Source of the DNA: Agrobacterium tumefaciens
GTDB lineage: Bacteria > Pseudomonadota > Alphaproteobacteria > Rhizobiales > Rhizobiaceae
Length of the DNA stretch: 64,000 nt
Assembly: GCF_005221385.1 (NCBI RefSeq)
Contig: NZ_CP039904.1
Location: forward strand, 186,001-250,000
Direction: 5' to 3'
Shown: positions 10,001 to 17,915 of the stretch, piece by piece
Numbering within the stretch: the first letter of the stretch is position 1
Layout of the letters: each line of letters opens with the position of its first letter
Program-made: the position numbers and the translations under genes
Notes under the pieces: generated by a model
What the model was told of the DNA's origin: nothing
Seen by the model: the letters and a program-made list of their open reading frames with translations, nothing else
Databases searched by the model: none

Positions 10001-10176
10001 TGATAGATATCTTCCGGCGATGCGCCCGGATAGGTCGTGCCGACGGAAATCTGCGGCGGGGCCACATTCGGATATTGCGCAATCGGCAGCATGGGAATGG
10101 CGAGCAGGCCCGCCAGCATGATGAAGATGGCGACGACCCAGGCAAAAATGGGCCGATCGATGAAAAAACGTGCCAT
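7042..10176 (-). CDS. acrB: RND multidrug efflux transporter, HAE1 family (AcrB-like)
   Basis: The proton-driven inner-membrane pump subunit of a tripartite multidrug exporter, 1044 residues, close to E. coli AcrB (1049). The first membrane helix begins ARFFIDRPIFAWVVAI, and helix 4 carries the proton-relay aspartates in AIGILVDDAIVVVENVERI near residue 405. The periplasmic porter and docking loops follow each half. LVGLVAIIGLSAKNAILIIEFA supplies the helix 10 lysine. It starts 12 bases after acrA ends, so the two are co-transcribed. Substrates are probably amphiphilic drugs, dyes or plant phenolics; this is inferred from the family. Confidence 0.95.
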   Translation of the reverse strand: MARFFIDRPIFAWVVAIFIMLAGLLAIPMLPIAQYPNVAPPQISVGTTYPGASPEDIYQSVTRPIEEELNGVPGLIYFESTSESSGRISINVTFEPGTNIGEAQVEVQNRIARVEPRLPQAVTQQGLRVEQAGTSFLMMVALTSVDGNTDAIGLGDYLSRNVVGELRRVPGVGSAQLFATQRSMRIWMDPDKMLGLSLTSSDVIGAIQAQNSQVAAGRIGASPNPVGQQISATVNVQGQLTSPEEFGSIVLRANPDGSSVRLRDVARVEVGGESYTFSSRLNGKPSAAIGVQLSPTGNALQTSEGVRATMEELSRYFPAGIEYEIPYDTSPFVKISIQKVINTLVEAIILVFVVMFVFLQNIRYTIIPTLVVPVALLGTCAIMYISGFSINVLTMFAMVLAIGILVDDAIVVVENVERIMAEEHLSPKEATRKAMGQISGAIIGITLVLTAVFVPMAFFPGAVGIIYQQFSLTMVVSILFSGFLALSLTPALCASFLKPIKAGHHEKKGFFGWFNRGFDKASHKYSSSVGSIIKRSGRFMVIYAALLAGLGWAYMQLPSSFLPNEDQGYLIVDIQAPAEASSERTLQSIQEIEKIFLAEPAVDRVIAVSGFSFSGSGQNAGLAFATLKDWSERGPEDSASAIAQRINGKLWGLPGSMSFTLSPPPIQGLGNSSGFTFRLQDRGGAGQTALSAAGAQLMAAAQKSPILAGLRVEGMPDSPQVNLIIDREKANTFGVTFSDINATISANMGSSYVNDFPNAGRMQRVTVQAEQGQRMKTEDLLNLNVRNANGGMVPVSSFATVEWVRGPSQVVGYNGYPAIRIGGQSAPGYSSGDAIAEMERLAGELPNGFGFEWTGQSLQEIQSGSQAPALIGLSVLFVFLLLAALYESWSIPLSVMLVVPLGVIGSVAAVMLRGMPNDVYFLVGLVAIIGLSAKNAILIIEFAKDLRAEGKSTYDATVEAAHLRFRPILMTSLAFSLGVLPMAIASGASAASQNAIGTGVLGGMISATILAIFFVPVFFVFVMKFFGDRKKDDKIAADAVSPAE

Positions 10177-10188
10177 GGAAATCGGTCC

Positions 10189-11403
10189 TTATTGCTTCGC
10201 GGCCGGGGTCTCAGACGAGGTCTCGGCCGAAGCCGCGCCTTCGCTGCCGGCGGCGGCAGCGACATCGGGCTCCGCAGACCATGGCTCAGGCTTCACCTTG
10301 GCGCCCGGCGCGGTTTTCTGGAAACCTTCGGCAACGACGCGGTCGCCGTCCTTCAGGCCTTCCGTAATCACCCAGCGATCGCCAATCGAGCGGCCGACGC
10401 TGACGCGGCGCTGTTCGACCGTGTCTTCGGCATTGACGACAAGCACGCTCGCCTGCCCGCCCGCATCGCGCTGCACCGCCTGCTGCGGCACGGCAAAGGC
10501 TGCCTTCTGGATGCCCTGCTGGATCTGCACGCGGACATACATGCCCGGCAAAAGGTCGCCGTTCGGGTTGGGGAATTCGCCGCGCAGCGTCACCTGGCCG
10601 GTGGTTTCATCCACTGCCGCTTCGGAGAACAGCAGGCGGCCCGAAATCGGATAACGGGTGCCGTCATCAAACAGCAGATTGACTTCCGCCTCGTTTGGGC
10701 CGGTCATCAACTGGCCATCCTGCAGGGCCTTGCGAAGGCGAATGAGATCGGCGGCCGGCTGGGTGAAGTCGGCATAGATCGGATCGAGCTGCTGGATCGT
10801 TGCCAGGTTCTCCGAGCCGGTGGCACTGACGAGTGCGCCTTCGGTAATGCGCGCCCGACCGATCATGCCGCTGATGGGTGCGGTGACATTGGCATATTGC
10901 AGATTGAGCTTGGCTTCCGCAACGCCGGCCTCGGCCACCGCCACTTCGGCATCCGCCTGCGCCAGCTGGGCGATAGCATTGTCGAATTCCTGCTGCGAAC
11001 CAACATTCGAACGGCGCAGCTGCTGCTGCCTGTCAGCCGTCTGCCGCGCCTGCAGCTGTGCGGCCTGCGCCCGGCGCAACGTGCCTTCGGCGCTATCGAC
11101 GCGCACCTGGAACGGCGCGGGATCGATCCGGTAGAGCACATCGCCCTCCTTCACCAGCGAGCCCTGCTCGAACACCCGCTCGACAATGATGCCGGAGACG
11201 CGCGGGCGTACTTCGGCAAGCCGCGTCGGCGCGATGCGTCCCGGCAATTCATTGGTGATGGGCAGCTCTTCCTGGCTCACGGTCACGACCTTGACCGCGC
11301 CGGGCGGCGGCGCGCCGGGCGCAGAGGCCTGCTCGTCGCTACATCCGACCAGAACGATGCCCGTCAACAACACCGCTACGATCTGCCCCAATTTCTTCGC
11401 CAT
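10189..11403 (-). CDS. acrA: RND efflux periplasmic adaptor lipoprotein (AcrA-like)
   Basis: The membrane fusion protein linking AcrB to an outer-membrane TolC-type channel, 404 residues. The N-terminus is a lipoprotein signal with the lipobox LVGC at about residues 18-21. Then come a lipoyl half-motif, an alpha-hairpin rich in Ala/Gln (about residues 95-165), the second lipoyl half ANVTAPISGMIGR, and a beta-barrel domain. The start at 11401-11403 gives the signal peptide directly; an in-frame start further upstream would overlap the operator. No outer-membrane channel gene is adjacent, so a TolC encoded elsewhere is presumably used. Confidence 0.94.
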   Translation of the reverse strand: MAKKLGQIVAVLLTGIVLVGCSDEQASAPGAPPPGAVKVVTVSQEELPITNELPGRIAPTRLAEVRPRVSGIIVERVFEQGSLVKEGDVLYRIDPAPFQVRVDSAEGTLRRAQAAQLQARQTADRQQQLRRSNVGSQQEFDNAIAQLAQADAEVAVAEAGVAEAKLNLQYANVTAPISGMIGRARITEGALVSATGSENLATIQQLDPIYADFTQPAADLIRLRKALQDGQLMTGPNEAEVNLLFDDGTRYPISGRLLFSEAAVDETTGQVTLRGEFPNPNGDLLPGMYVRVQIQQGIQKAAFAVPQQAVQRDAGGQASVLVVNAEDTVEQRRVSVGRSIGDRWVITEGLKDGDRVVAEGFQKTAPGAKVKPEPWSAEPDVAAAAGSEGAASAETSSETPAAKQ

Positions 11404-11436
11404 ACTGCGCTCCGACTCCACAAAAAAGGTCACATT

Positions 11437-11460
11437 TACATACATACTAAGACGTATGTA
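11437..11460. promoter_or_regulatory. AcrR operator candidate upstream of acrA
   Basis: A 24-base element has half-sites TACATAC (11437-11443) and GTATGTA (11454-11460) in inverted orientation. The half-site sequence and total length equal those of the known E. coli AcrR box. It sits 34 bases before the acrA start codon, a position where a repressor would block transcription of acrABR. Extending the arms by two bases on each side (TT and AA) keeps the symmetry. Confidence 0.75.
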
Positions 11461-11590
11461 AAATTCGGGCAACGGAATTGTTGCAGCGCAACAGCGGCCT
11501 CACGCGCTTGTGAAGATGTGTAAGGCCCTGACAGAACACCAAGGAAGAGTGGAACCGTGAAATGGGAGAGAGGGTCGGGCCAATTGCGCC

Positions 11591-11682
11591 GACGTCATCC
11601 TCGGGCCTATCCCGAGGATCTGCCACCGTATCGATTTTATTCGACGTGGTTAGATCCTCGGCACAAGCCCACGGATGACGTC
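11591..11682. repeat. Intergenic palindromic repeat, family B copy 1
   Basis: Begins GACGTCATCCTCGGGC and ends GGATGACGTC, with inner arms ATCCTCGG and the mirrored form, so the whole unit can fold on itself. A second copy with the same ends and spacing is at 61082-61171. With the operator it accounts for the 343-base gap upstream of acrA. Confidence 0.75.
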
Positions 11683-11746
11683 GGGATGATGCAAATCGTC
11701 GCGGAAGACAAGAACGCCCCGCGCCTTGAAGCGCCCTCGCCTTTCT

Positions 11747-13252
11747 TCAGAACAGACGCTTTAGCGAAGTGGCTTCCGGCTGCGGACTGCTCTTCGGCGT
11801 CTCACTATTGTCGGCGGATCTGCTGCGCAGGGCCGCATAATAGGCGTTCTTATGTTCGTACATATTCATATCGGCGCGGCGCACCAGCGATTCCATCGCT
11901 TCGCCGGATTCGCTGGTCGCCACTCCCAGCGACAGGCTGAGCGGCGCACTTGAATAAAACTGGTTGTTGATCTTCAGCAGCTCATAGACTGTTTCGACCA
12001 TGGCGGCGGCAATCTGCTTGTCGGCGCCGGGAAGAAGAATGGCGAATTCATCGCCGCCGATGCGCGCAGCATGGTTGGGCGCGGCCACCACGCCGTTCAG
12101 CACCTCGCCCACCCGCCGCAGCAGGGCGTCGCCGGCATCATGGCCGAGCTTGTCATTGGCCTCTTTCAGGCCGTTGAGATCGATGACAATGGCAGAAACG
12201 GGCCGCAGCGCACTGCGCTCCAGCCGGTTCAACTCGTCCGAATAAAAGGCGCGGTTATGCAGTTTGGTCAGCACGTCGTGCTTGCCGAGATATTCGAGAT
12301 AGGCTTCCGCCTTCTTGCGCGCGGTGATGTCCGTCAGCGCCACCTGCACCAGCGACCAGTCGCGCTCATGGCCGGGGAAGACGGAAAAATGCAGGAGCAC
12401 ATGCCGCTCCGAACCATCCAACGCGTAATTCACCACCTCGCGATGGTGAGTGAGATTGCCGTTCCAAAGCTCCATCAGCTGTTCCCGGAACGGCTTTTCC
12501 ATCTCGCCGCGGAAAATATCGCCGAGCCGCTGCAATAGAACCTGCCGGTCCGGCGCGCAGAACAGGTCAAGCGTGGCGCGATTGACGTCGATGACGCGGA
12601 TTTCGCTCATGCATTGGCGCACAAATTCGGGATGCACATCCATGAACACGCGGAAATCGATGATGCCGCGTTCCCGGACTTCCTCGATCAGTCGCCGCAC
12701 CCGGCTGAAATCCTCCACCCAGAGCGAAACCGGCGAATGCTTGAACATGCCCTCGGCATAACGGCGGTTGAGAAGCTCCTTGCGGCGGGCTTCTTCCCGT
12801 TCCGTCACATCCTCGGTGGTCAAAAGCAGCCGGCCGAGCGTGTTCTCGTGGCCGGGTATGACCGCGCCGCGCAGCTGGATATCAAGCCGCCTGCCGCCGA
12901 TCGAATAATTCACCGCATTGCTGGTGAATTCCGTCCGCCCCGCCCAGAGTTCGGAAAGCTCGTTCACATGGCTTTCCAGCATGTCGTCGCGAAAAATCCG
13001 ATGCAGATTGTCGACGAGATGCGCCTGATCGCGCGCCTCGAACAGTTCCAGCGTCTTGGCATTGACCTGGATGACGCGGATTTTCTGCGAACACGCCGCC
13101 ACACGCGATAAATCTTCCAGAAGAAACGCCCTGAGATCCTCGACGCCCTCAGCCCGCCAGATATCGAACTGGCTCTTCACCGCGCTGAAATCCTCGATCC
13201 ACATCGCCACCGGCGCGAGATTGAAGATATTGGTATCGATCGTCTCACTCAT
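11747..13252 (-). CDS. Diguanylate cyclase with two tandem PAS-like sensor modules (GGDEF)
   Basis: Probably makes cyclic-di-GMP in the cytosol in response to an unknown signal; 501 residues without membrane segments. Two homologous N-terminal modules (about 5-155 and 165-312) share the pattern P-V-x-x-W-x-E-D-F-S at their starts and VNAKTLELF or VNRATLDLF in the middle, followed by DVTEREEA and DITARKKA, the ends typical of PAS/PAC units. The GGDEF domain (about 318-470) has RIGGDEFAILL at residues 397-407, an intact active site. The product-inhibition motif RxxD expected five residues before GGDEF is absent (AAPN instead). The C-terminal 30 residues are Ser/Pro-rich. It is monocistronic by spacing. 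Confidence 0.9.
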   Translation of the reverse strand: MSETIDTNIFNLAPVAMWIEDFSAVKSQFDIWRAEGVEDLRAFLLEDLSRVAACSQKIRVIQVNAKTLELFEARDQAHLVDNLHRIFRDDMLESHVNELSELWAGRTEFTSNAVNYSIGGRRLDIQLRGAVIPGHENTLGRLLLTTEDVTEREEARRKELLNRRYAEGMFKHSPVSLWVEDFSRVRRLIEEVRERGIIDFRVFMDVHPEFVRQCMSEIRVIDVNRATLDLFCAPDRQVLLQRLGDIFRGEMEKPFREQLMELWNGNLTHHREVVNYALDGSERHVLLHFSVFPGHERDWSLVQVALTDITARKKAEAYLEYLGKHDVLTKLHNRAFYSDELNRLERSALRPVSAIVIDLNGLKEANDKLGHDAGDALLRRVGEVLNGVVAAPNHAARIGGDEFAILLPGADKQIAAAMVETVYELLKINNQFYSSAPLSLSLGVATSESGEAMESLVRRADMNMYEHKNAYYAALRSRSADNSETPKSSPQPEATSLKRLF

Positions 13253-13361
13253 ACGGGCAGTCTTCTCAAGGGTGGATGCAGGCGGATGCCAAACGGTGCG
13301 GCACGGCGACGACCGCCCGCATATCGGGATTTATTAGGGATATTCGATTTAACGCAAGCAT

Positions 13362-13392
13362 TTATCGCGCAACCTGCCGGATTGCGCGATAA
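13362..13392. terminator. Perfect 11-bp inverted repeat between the bicupin and GGDEF genes
   Basis: TTATCGCGCAA at 13362-13372 and TTGCGCGATAA at 13382-13392 pair perfectly around a nine-base loop, about 30 bases past the stop of the minus-strand aminohydrolase gene. It lacks a long T-run but is a plausible transcript end. Confidence 0.5.
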
Positions 13393-13420
13393 TTCACGGA
13401 TTTCGCCGCTGGGATGCCCT

Positions 13421-14245
13421 TTACCAGAGCTTCACGTGACGGTTCACATCCTTGTAGAGCAGGTAACGGAACCGGCCCGGGCCGCCCGCGTAACAGGCCT
13501 GTGGGCAATAGGCGCGCAGCCACATGAAGTCGCCCGCCTCAACTTCCACCCAGTCCTCGTTCAGCCGGTAGACCGCCTTGCCCTCCAGCACGTAAAGACC
13601 GTGTTCCATCACATGGGTTTCCATGAAGGGAATGGTCGCACCCGGCTGGAAGGTAACGATGTTGAGATGCATGTCGTAACGCACGTCTTCGGGATCGATG
13701 AAGCGGGTCGTCGCCCATTTGCCATCGGTATCGGGCATGGCCGACATGGCGATCTCGTCTTCATGCGAAAAGATCGCCGGCGGCGGCTCCAGCCCGTCAA
13801 CCGCCTGAAACGCCTTGCGGACCCAATGGAACTTGACCGGCGCCTTGCCGGAATTCTTGACCTGCCAGCGCGCACCGGCCGGCAGGAAGGCAAACGAGCC
13901 CTCCCGCAGCGCATGCTGCGCGCCCTCGAACGTCACGGTCATTTCGCCTTCGACAACGAAGATCGCCGCTTGCGCCCTCTCGTCCGGCTCCGGCCGCTCG
14001 CTGCCGCCATCGGGCTGCACTTCGACGATATATTGCGCGAAAGTCTCGGAAAACCCCGTCATCGGCCGGGCGATGATCCAGGCCCGCGTGCCGGTCCAGT
14101 GCGGCAGCACGCTTGTCACGATATCGGACATCACGGTCTTGGGGATGACCGCATAGGCGGTCTTGAAAACAGCCTTGCTCGACAGCAGTTCCGTCTGCCC
14201 CGGCAGACCGCCCATATCCGAATAATATCTCTTCATTTCAGCCAT
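13421..14245 (-). CDS. (S)-ureidoglycine aminohydrolase-like bicupin protein
   Basis: Expected to release ammonia from (S)-ureidoglycine to give ureidoglycolate, a late step of purine (allantoin) breakdown. About 274 residues with two cupin domains, close to E. coli AllE/YlbA length. The C-terminal cupin has METHVMEHGLYVLEG with the Glu-His-His metal ligand pattern, and CPQACYAGG supplies the glutamine ligand; the ending YLLYKDVNRHVKLW matches the family. The start is uncertain between 14257 (TTG), 14245 and 14236; none has a strong ribosome site. Other purine-degradation genes are not adjacent, although an LDH2-family dehydrogenase of the ureidoglycolate dehydrogenase fold lies at 17916-18992. 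Confidence 0.82.
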   Translation of the reverse strand: MAEMKRYYSDMGGLPGQTELLSSKAVFKTAYAVIPKTVMSDIVTSVLPHWTGTRAWIIARPMTGFSETFAQYIVEVQPDGGSERPEPDERAQAAIFVVEGEMTVTFEGAQHALREGSFAFLPAGARWQVKNSGKAPVKFHWVRKAFQAVDGLEPPPAIFSHEDEIAMSAMPDTDGKWATTRFIDPEDVRYDMHLNIVTFQPGATIPFMETHVMEHGLYVLEGKAVYRLNEDWVEVEAGDFMWLRAYCPQACYAGGPGRFRYLLYKDVNRHVKLW

Positions 14246-14364
14246 TCCATTCTGCAACGCATTCCGCGCGGATTCTTAGGCCCGCGATGTGGTTTAATCA
14301 AATGGTTATTGGCAGAGGGCGGCCTAAACAACGATGACATTGGGCACGGAGGTGGCCGCGCATT

Positions 14365-14483
14365 TCTTCTCCGCGCCGGGGAGAAGGTGGCCCGAAGGGG
14401 CAGATGAGGTGGCAACGCCAGCGATATGAGGAGAGCTCGCCCCCTCATCCCGCTGCCGCGGACTTCTCCCCGGCGGGGAGAAG
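14365..14483. repeat. Intergenic palindromic repeat, family C copy 1
   Basis: Contains CGGGGAGAAGGTGGCCC near the left end and CTTCTCCCCGGCGGGGAG at the right end, with CCCCCTCATCCCGCTGCCG between. Similar units lie at 33629-33748 and 50687-50805. It fills most of the gap between the methyltransferase and bicupin genes. Confidence 0.75.
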
Positions 14484-14539
14484 ACACAAGCGGCACGCGC
14501 TCGCTTCCCGCGAAGGAATAACGAGCGCGGCTTTCTGTC

Positions 14540-15586
14540 TCACACCTTCTTACGCATCGTCGCATAGACGATATTGTGGTTCTCGCCGAAGAACACCTCC
14601 GCCTCGATACTTGCAGGATCGGCGCTGGCATTGACGATCCGCCACATATCCGCCTTCGAGCGCAGCAGCAGCGCCCAGTTCATGAAGGTCTCCATATAAC
14701 CGTCGACGACGATATCTTCGGAGAAGTTGGCGAAGAGGAACATGCCGCCGGGTTTGAGCATCTCCATGCAGCGCCGTGTCAGCTTGATCGCCACACGGTC
14801 GTTCAGATAATCATACAGGCCGGCCGCATAGATCAGATCGAAGCTGCCGAGCTCCTGCGTGCGCAGCACGATATCGCGGACCGAACCGTCAATTGCCTCC
14901 ACACCGCGGCCGCCGAAATCACGGGCGACGGAGCCGACACTCAAGGGATCCTGATCCAGTGCCACCCAGCGCTTGATCCTGCCCTCTTTCAGCGCCACCG
15001 AAGCATCGGCCTCACGCAGGTGGCCGGAGGCGATGGTGAGGATTTCCGTCTCTTCGCCGTGGCGGGCGGCAGCCTCATCCACGAACCGCGTCAGCAGATC
15101 CCGCCGCTCGCGCACGGCAACCGAGGAACTAGCGTCCTTTGTGTAATCGTAAAGGGCGGCCCCCAGCGGCGAAGCGTTCTTCACCAGTTCGGCAACGCTG
15201 TCATGAGCGTAGATGAAGTCGAGCAACTGGGCGTCGCCGGAATAACCCCTCGGCTTTTCGAACGACCACCGGGTGAAGGGATCTTCGAGAAAACGCTCCG
15301 ACACGGAGTGATTCTGCACCAGGGGGATCAACTCCGCCCACACGCTGGAGTGGAGCTTATCTCGCAATCCATGCAGTGCGCCCGCCGTTCGATGTATTAT
15401 CTCACGCGCCGAAACGCCATTGTCGAATTGCTGCTGTGCCAATTCGAGAATGATGGCGATCTCTGCTTTCGCAACTGCGAACTGCTCATCGAATGTCTCC
15501 GTTCTGCGTGCAAAAATCTCTTTTGCGACAGTATCCGGGGTAATCAGACTTGCCCCGTCAAGATTTTTCTTCTTTACCCGCACCAC
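14540..15586 (-). CDS. Class I SAM-dependent methyltransferase
   Basis: A 348-residue protein with an N-terminal helical region (about 1-115) and a C-terminal Rossmann methyltransferase domain. TEILTIASGHLREADAS near residue 165 is the SAM-binding motif I (with SG in place of GxG), VALDQD is the acidic strand-2 end that binds the ribose, and FDLIYAAGLYDYLND and MLKPGGMFLFANF are motifs II and III. The substrate is not evident; the family includes enzymes acting on fatty-acid derivatives and small molecules. The frame opens at 15607, but GGAGGCTGAA lies directly before a GTG at 15586, which I take as the start. It is followed by a family C repeat. Confidence 0.75.
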   Translation of the reverse strand: MVRVKKKNLDGASLITPDTVAKEIFARRTETFDEQFAVAKAEIAIILELAQQQFDNGVSAREIIHRTAGALHGLRDKLHSSVWAELIPLVQNHSVSERFLEDPFTRWSFEKPRGYSGDAQLLDFIYAHDSVAELVKNASPLGAALYDYTKDASSSVAVRERRDLLTRFVDEAAARHGEETEILTIASGHLREADASVALKEGRIKRWVALDQDPLSVGSVARDFGGRGVEAIDGSVRDIVLRTQELGSFDLIYAAGLYDYLNDRVAIKLTRRCMEMLKPGGMFLFANFSEDIVVDGYMETFMNWALLLRSKADMWRIVNASADPASIEAEVFFGENHNIVYATMRKKV

Positions 15587-15890
15587 TTCAGCCTCCAGTA
15601 TTAACACATTGTTAACTATACGTTTCTCGGAGACGGAAGGCCACTCGCTTTCGATTTTTGAGCGGTGTAGGGATAGATTAGTAGATTAGCGTATTTTTTT
15701 GGTCACACTCGTGGGCATAGGAGAAAGCGGATACGCGATTTAGTGAAACTTAATGTTGCGAACGTATGATGCGTTCTTCCTTTCCATGTTCTCCGCACGC
15801 ATCGGCGAAGATCGGCAGGAACCCGCACCGGGTGCGACAGCACACGGAAAAGTGGAATAAGCAGTTACTTAATAAAGTATACGCAACACT
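15587..15890. other. Intergenic region between divergent methyltransferase and GGDEF-EAL genes
   Basis: About 300 AT-richer bases separate the two divergent genes and must hold both promoters. I see no convincing ORF, hairpin or operator pair in it. Confidence 0.5.
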
Positions 15891-17897
15891 ATGGGAAAGT
15901 GCATGAAGCACACATTGGGAGAGGTGGGAGGACAGCAAGACTATCGGCGGCCGGACTCCCGGTTTTCTGATGAACTTCTTGCCCTTTACCAGCAGGAAGG
16001 TGAGCGCAGCCGCCGTGGTTCGATCAGACAGGGCCTGTGGACGGCCGTTTTCATCTATCTTCTGTTTGCCGTCACCGACATCATTCTGATACCCGACGTC
16101 GCTTTCTACGCCATCATCGCCCGTCTGGTCGTGGTCTTCTCCTCGCTGCTGACGCTGGAAATCCAGCTGCACAGGGGCGCCAGCACGGCTGCCCTCGACC
16201 TCACCTGCGCGACTGCGCTCGTCATGGGCTATATCGGCTGGCTGCTGCCTTCGCTTTTGACCGACAACCTTGAAAACATGTCCTATTACATGGTTTTCGG
16301 GGCGATCTTCATGATGGGCGCCAACCTGTTCTTTACCTTTCGTTTCCACCTGTCGCTCGTGTCATCAGGTATCATTCTCGTCACCTATTTTCTGGCGTTG
16401 ACGCAGTTTCCTGAAGATGTGTTCTACAAGGTGGCTTTCGGCACCTTCTATATTTCCTGCTTCGTTTTCACCTCCTATGTGAACTGGAACCTGAACCGGG
16501 AACGGTATCACGTCTTTCTCAACGCGCTGGAGGCCAAGGCCCAGCAGAAGGCTGCGGATGAACGCGGCCAGGCGCTGCTGCGGCTTTCAAATACGGATTC
16601 GCTCACGGGCCTGCAGAACCGTCGCGCCATCGACCATCAGCTGCGCCTGCTGTGGGACAATTGGAGCAAGAAGGAGGAAGGTTTCGCCGTTCTCCTCATC
16701 GATGTCGACTTCTTCAAGAAATACAATGACCGTTATGGCCACCAGGAAGGCGACAAATGCCTGGTTACGGTGGGCAATGCGCTGCAGGATGCAATCGCCG
16801 GGCATGGCGCTTCCATCGGCCGTTATGGCGGTGAGGAGTTCATCGTTCTCGTGCCGTTCAAATCCAAGCAGCAGGTGGGCGAGCTGGCCGAAACGATCCG
16901 CCACACCGTCGAAGACCTGTCGCTTGCCCACGACCAGCGCCGGGACGGCACCTTCGTCGTCACCGTCAGCATCGGCGCGTCCTTCACCCGCGCCAATCCG
17001 GACGGCAAGCTGGAGAAAATCATCAACGAGGCCGACCGGGCGCTCTACATTGCCAAGGGCAATGGCCGCAACTGCATGAAGCTGTTCGATCCGGACGATC
17101 CGCAAACCAGCGACGAGACGGAAAACATCGCAGCGCTTCTGAAGATCGCCATTGCGGAAAACCTCATTTCCCTCGTCTACCAGCCGATCCTCAACGTCTC
17201 GACCAATGAAACGCCGGGCGCCGAAGCGCTGATGCGGCTTCGCCTGCTCGATGGCAGCGCCGTTTCGCCCGGCATCTTCATTCCGATTGCCGAGCGCACC
17301 GGTACGATCATGGAACTCGGCCTCTGGACCATCAAGACCGTCTGCAAGCAGATTCTTGCCGATGACCGGGTGGACGTGGTCAGCGTCAACGTATCCCCCA
17401 TGCAGCTGAAGAATCCGGGCTTTGCCACCTCGGTTGCAGCAATCCTCGTCGAGGCCGGCATCGCCGGCAACAGGCTCGCCTTCGAGATCACCGAAGGTCT
17501 GGATATGGAGATGCATTCGGATGTGCTGCGCTGCCTGAATGACCTGAAAACGCTCGGTATCAACATCTGGCTCGATGATTTCGGAACCGGGTTTGCCGGC
17601 CTTTCCTGGCTGCGCATGACCGATTTCGACACCGTCAAGATCGACCGCTCCTTCCTGCATGACAGCAATACGCCGCGCGGCCGGGCAATGCTGCAGGACA
17701 TGATCCGCCTCATCCGCAACCGTGGCCACAAAATCCTGATTGAAGGCGTGGAGACGGAAGAACAGCTGCGGCTGGTGCGCCAGCTGGAGATCGATTATGC
17801 GCAGGGCTATTATCTCGGACGCCCGGTCGTCGCCGAACGGCTGGGGGCGGCGAGAACCCCCTATCCGCGTCCCAACATGCTGCTGCGTCCCGCCTGA
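15891..17897 (+). CDS. Membrane-bound GGDEF-EAL cyclic-di-GMP protein
   Basis: A 668-residue inner-membrane protein with six hydrophobic segments between about 48 and 197, a cytoplasmic GGDEF domain (230-400) and an EAL phosphodiesterase domain (410-650). RYGGEEF at 311-317 is a competent cyclase motif; no RxxD inhibitory site precedes it. In the EAL domain the key residues appear intact: EALMR 445-449, NVSP 500-503, FEITE 531-535, DDFGTG 562-567, KIDR 583-586, EGVE 618-621 and QGYYLGRP 638-645. Both activities are therefore possible. The start could also be the ATG at 15903, four codons in. It is convergent with the next gene. Confidence 0.93.
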   Translation: MGKCMKHTLGEVGGQQDYRRPDSRFSDELLALYQQEGERSRRGSIRQGLWTAVFIYLLFAVTDIILIPDVAFYAIIARLVVVFSSLLTLEIQLHRGASTAALDLTCATALVMGYIGWLLPSLLTDNLENMSYYMVFGAIFMMGANLFFTFRFHLSLVSSGIILVTYFLALTQFPEDVFYKVAFGTFYISCFVFTSYVNWNLNRERYHVFLNALEAKAQQKAADERGQALLRLSNTDSLTGLQNRRAIDHQLRLLWDNWSKKEEGFAVLLIDVDFFKKYNDRYGHQEGDKCLVTVGNALQDAIAGHGASIGRYGGEEFIVLVPFKSKQQVGELAETIRHTVEDLSLAHDQRRDGTFVVTVSIGASFTRANPDGKLEKIINEADRALYIAKGNGRNCMKLFDPDDPQTSDETENIAALLKIAIAENLISLVYQPILNVSTNETPGAEALMRLRLLDGSAVSPGIFIPIAERTGTIMELGLWTIKTVCKQILADDRVDVVSVNVSPMQLKNPGFATSVAAILVEAGIAGNRLAFEITEGLDMEMHSDVLRCLNDLKTLGINIWLDDFGTGFAGLSWLRMTDFDTVKIDRSFLHDSNTPRGRAMLQDMIRLIRNRGHKILIEGVETEEQLRLVRQLEIDYAQGYYLGRPVVAERLGAARTPYPRPNMLLRPA

Positions 17898-17915
17898 CGG
17901 ACTACGGCCCCTGCC

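Noticed and set aside
6943..11523. A 1526-codon plus-strand ORF
   Set aside because: It is the exact antisense of acrB and acrA, whose motifs are clear; the translation is His/Arg/Asp-rich with no recognisable domain, typical of high-GC antisense frames.
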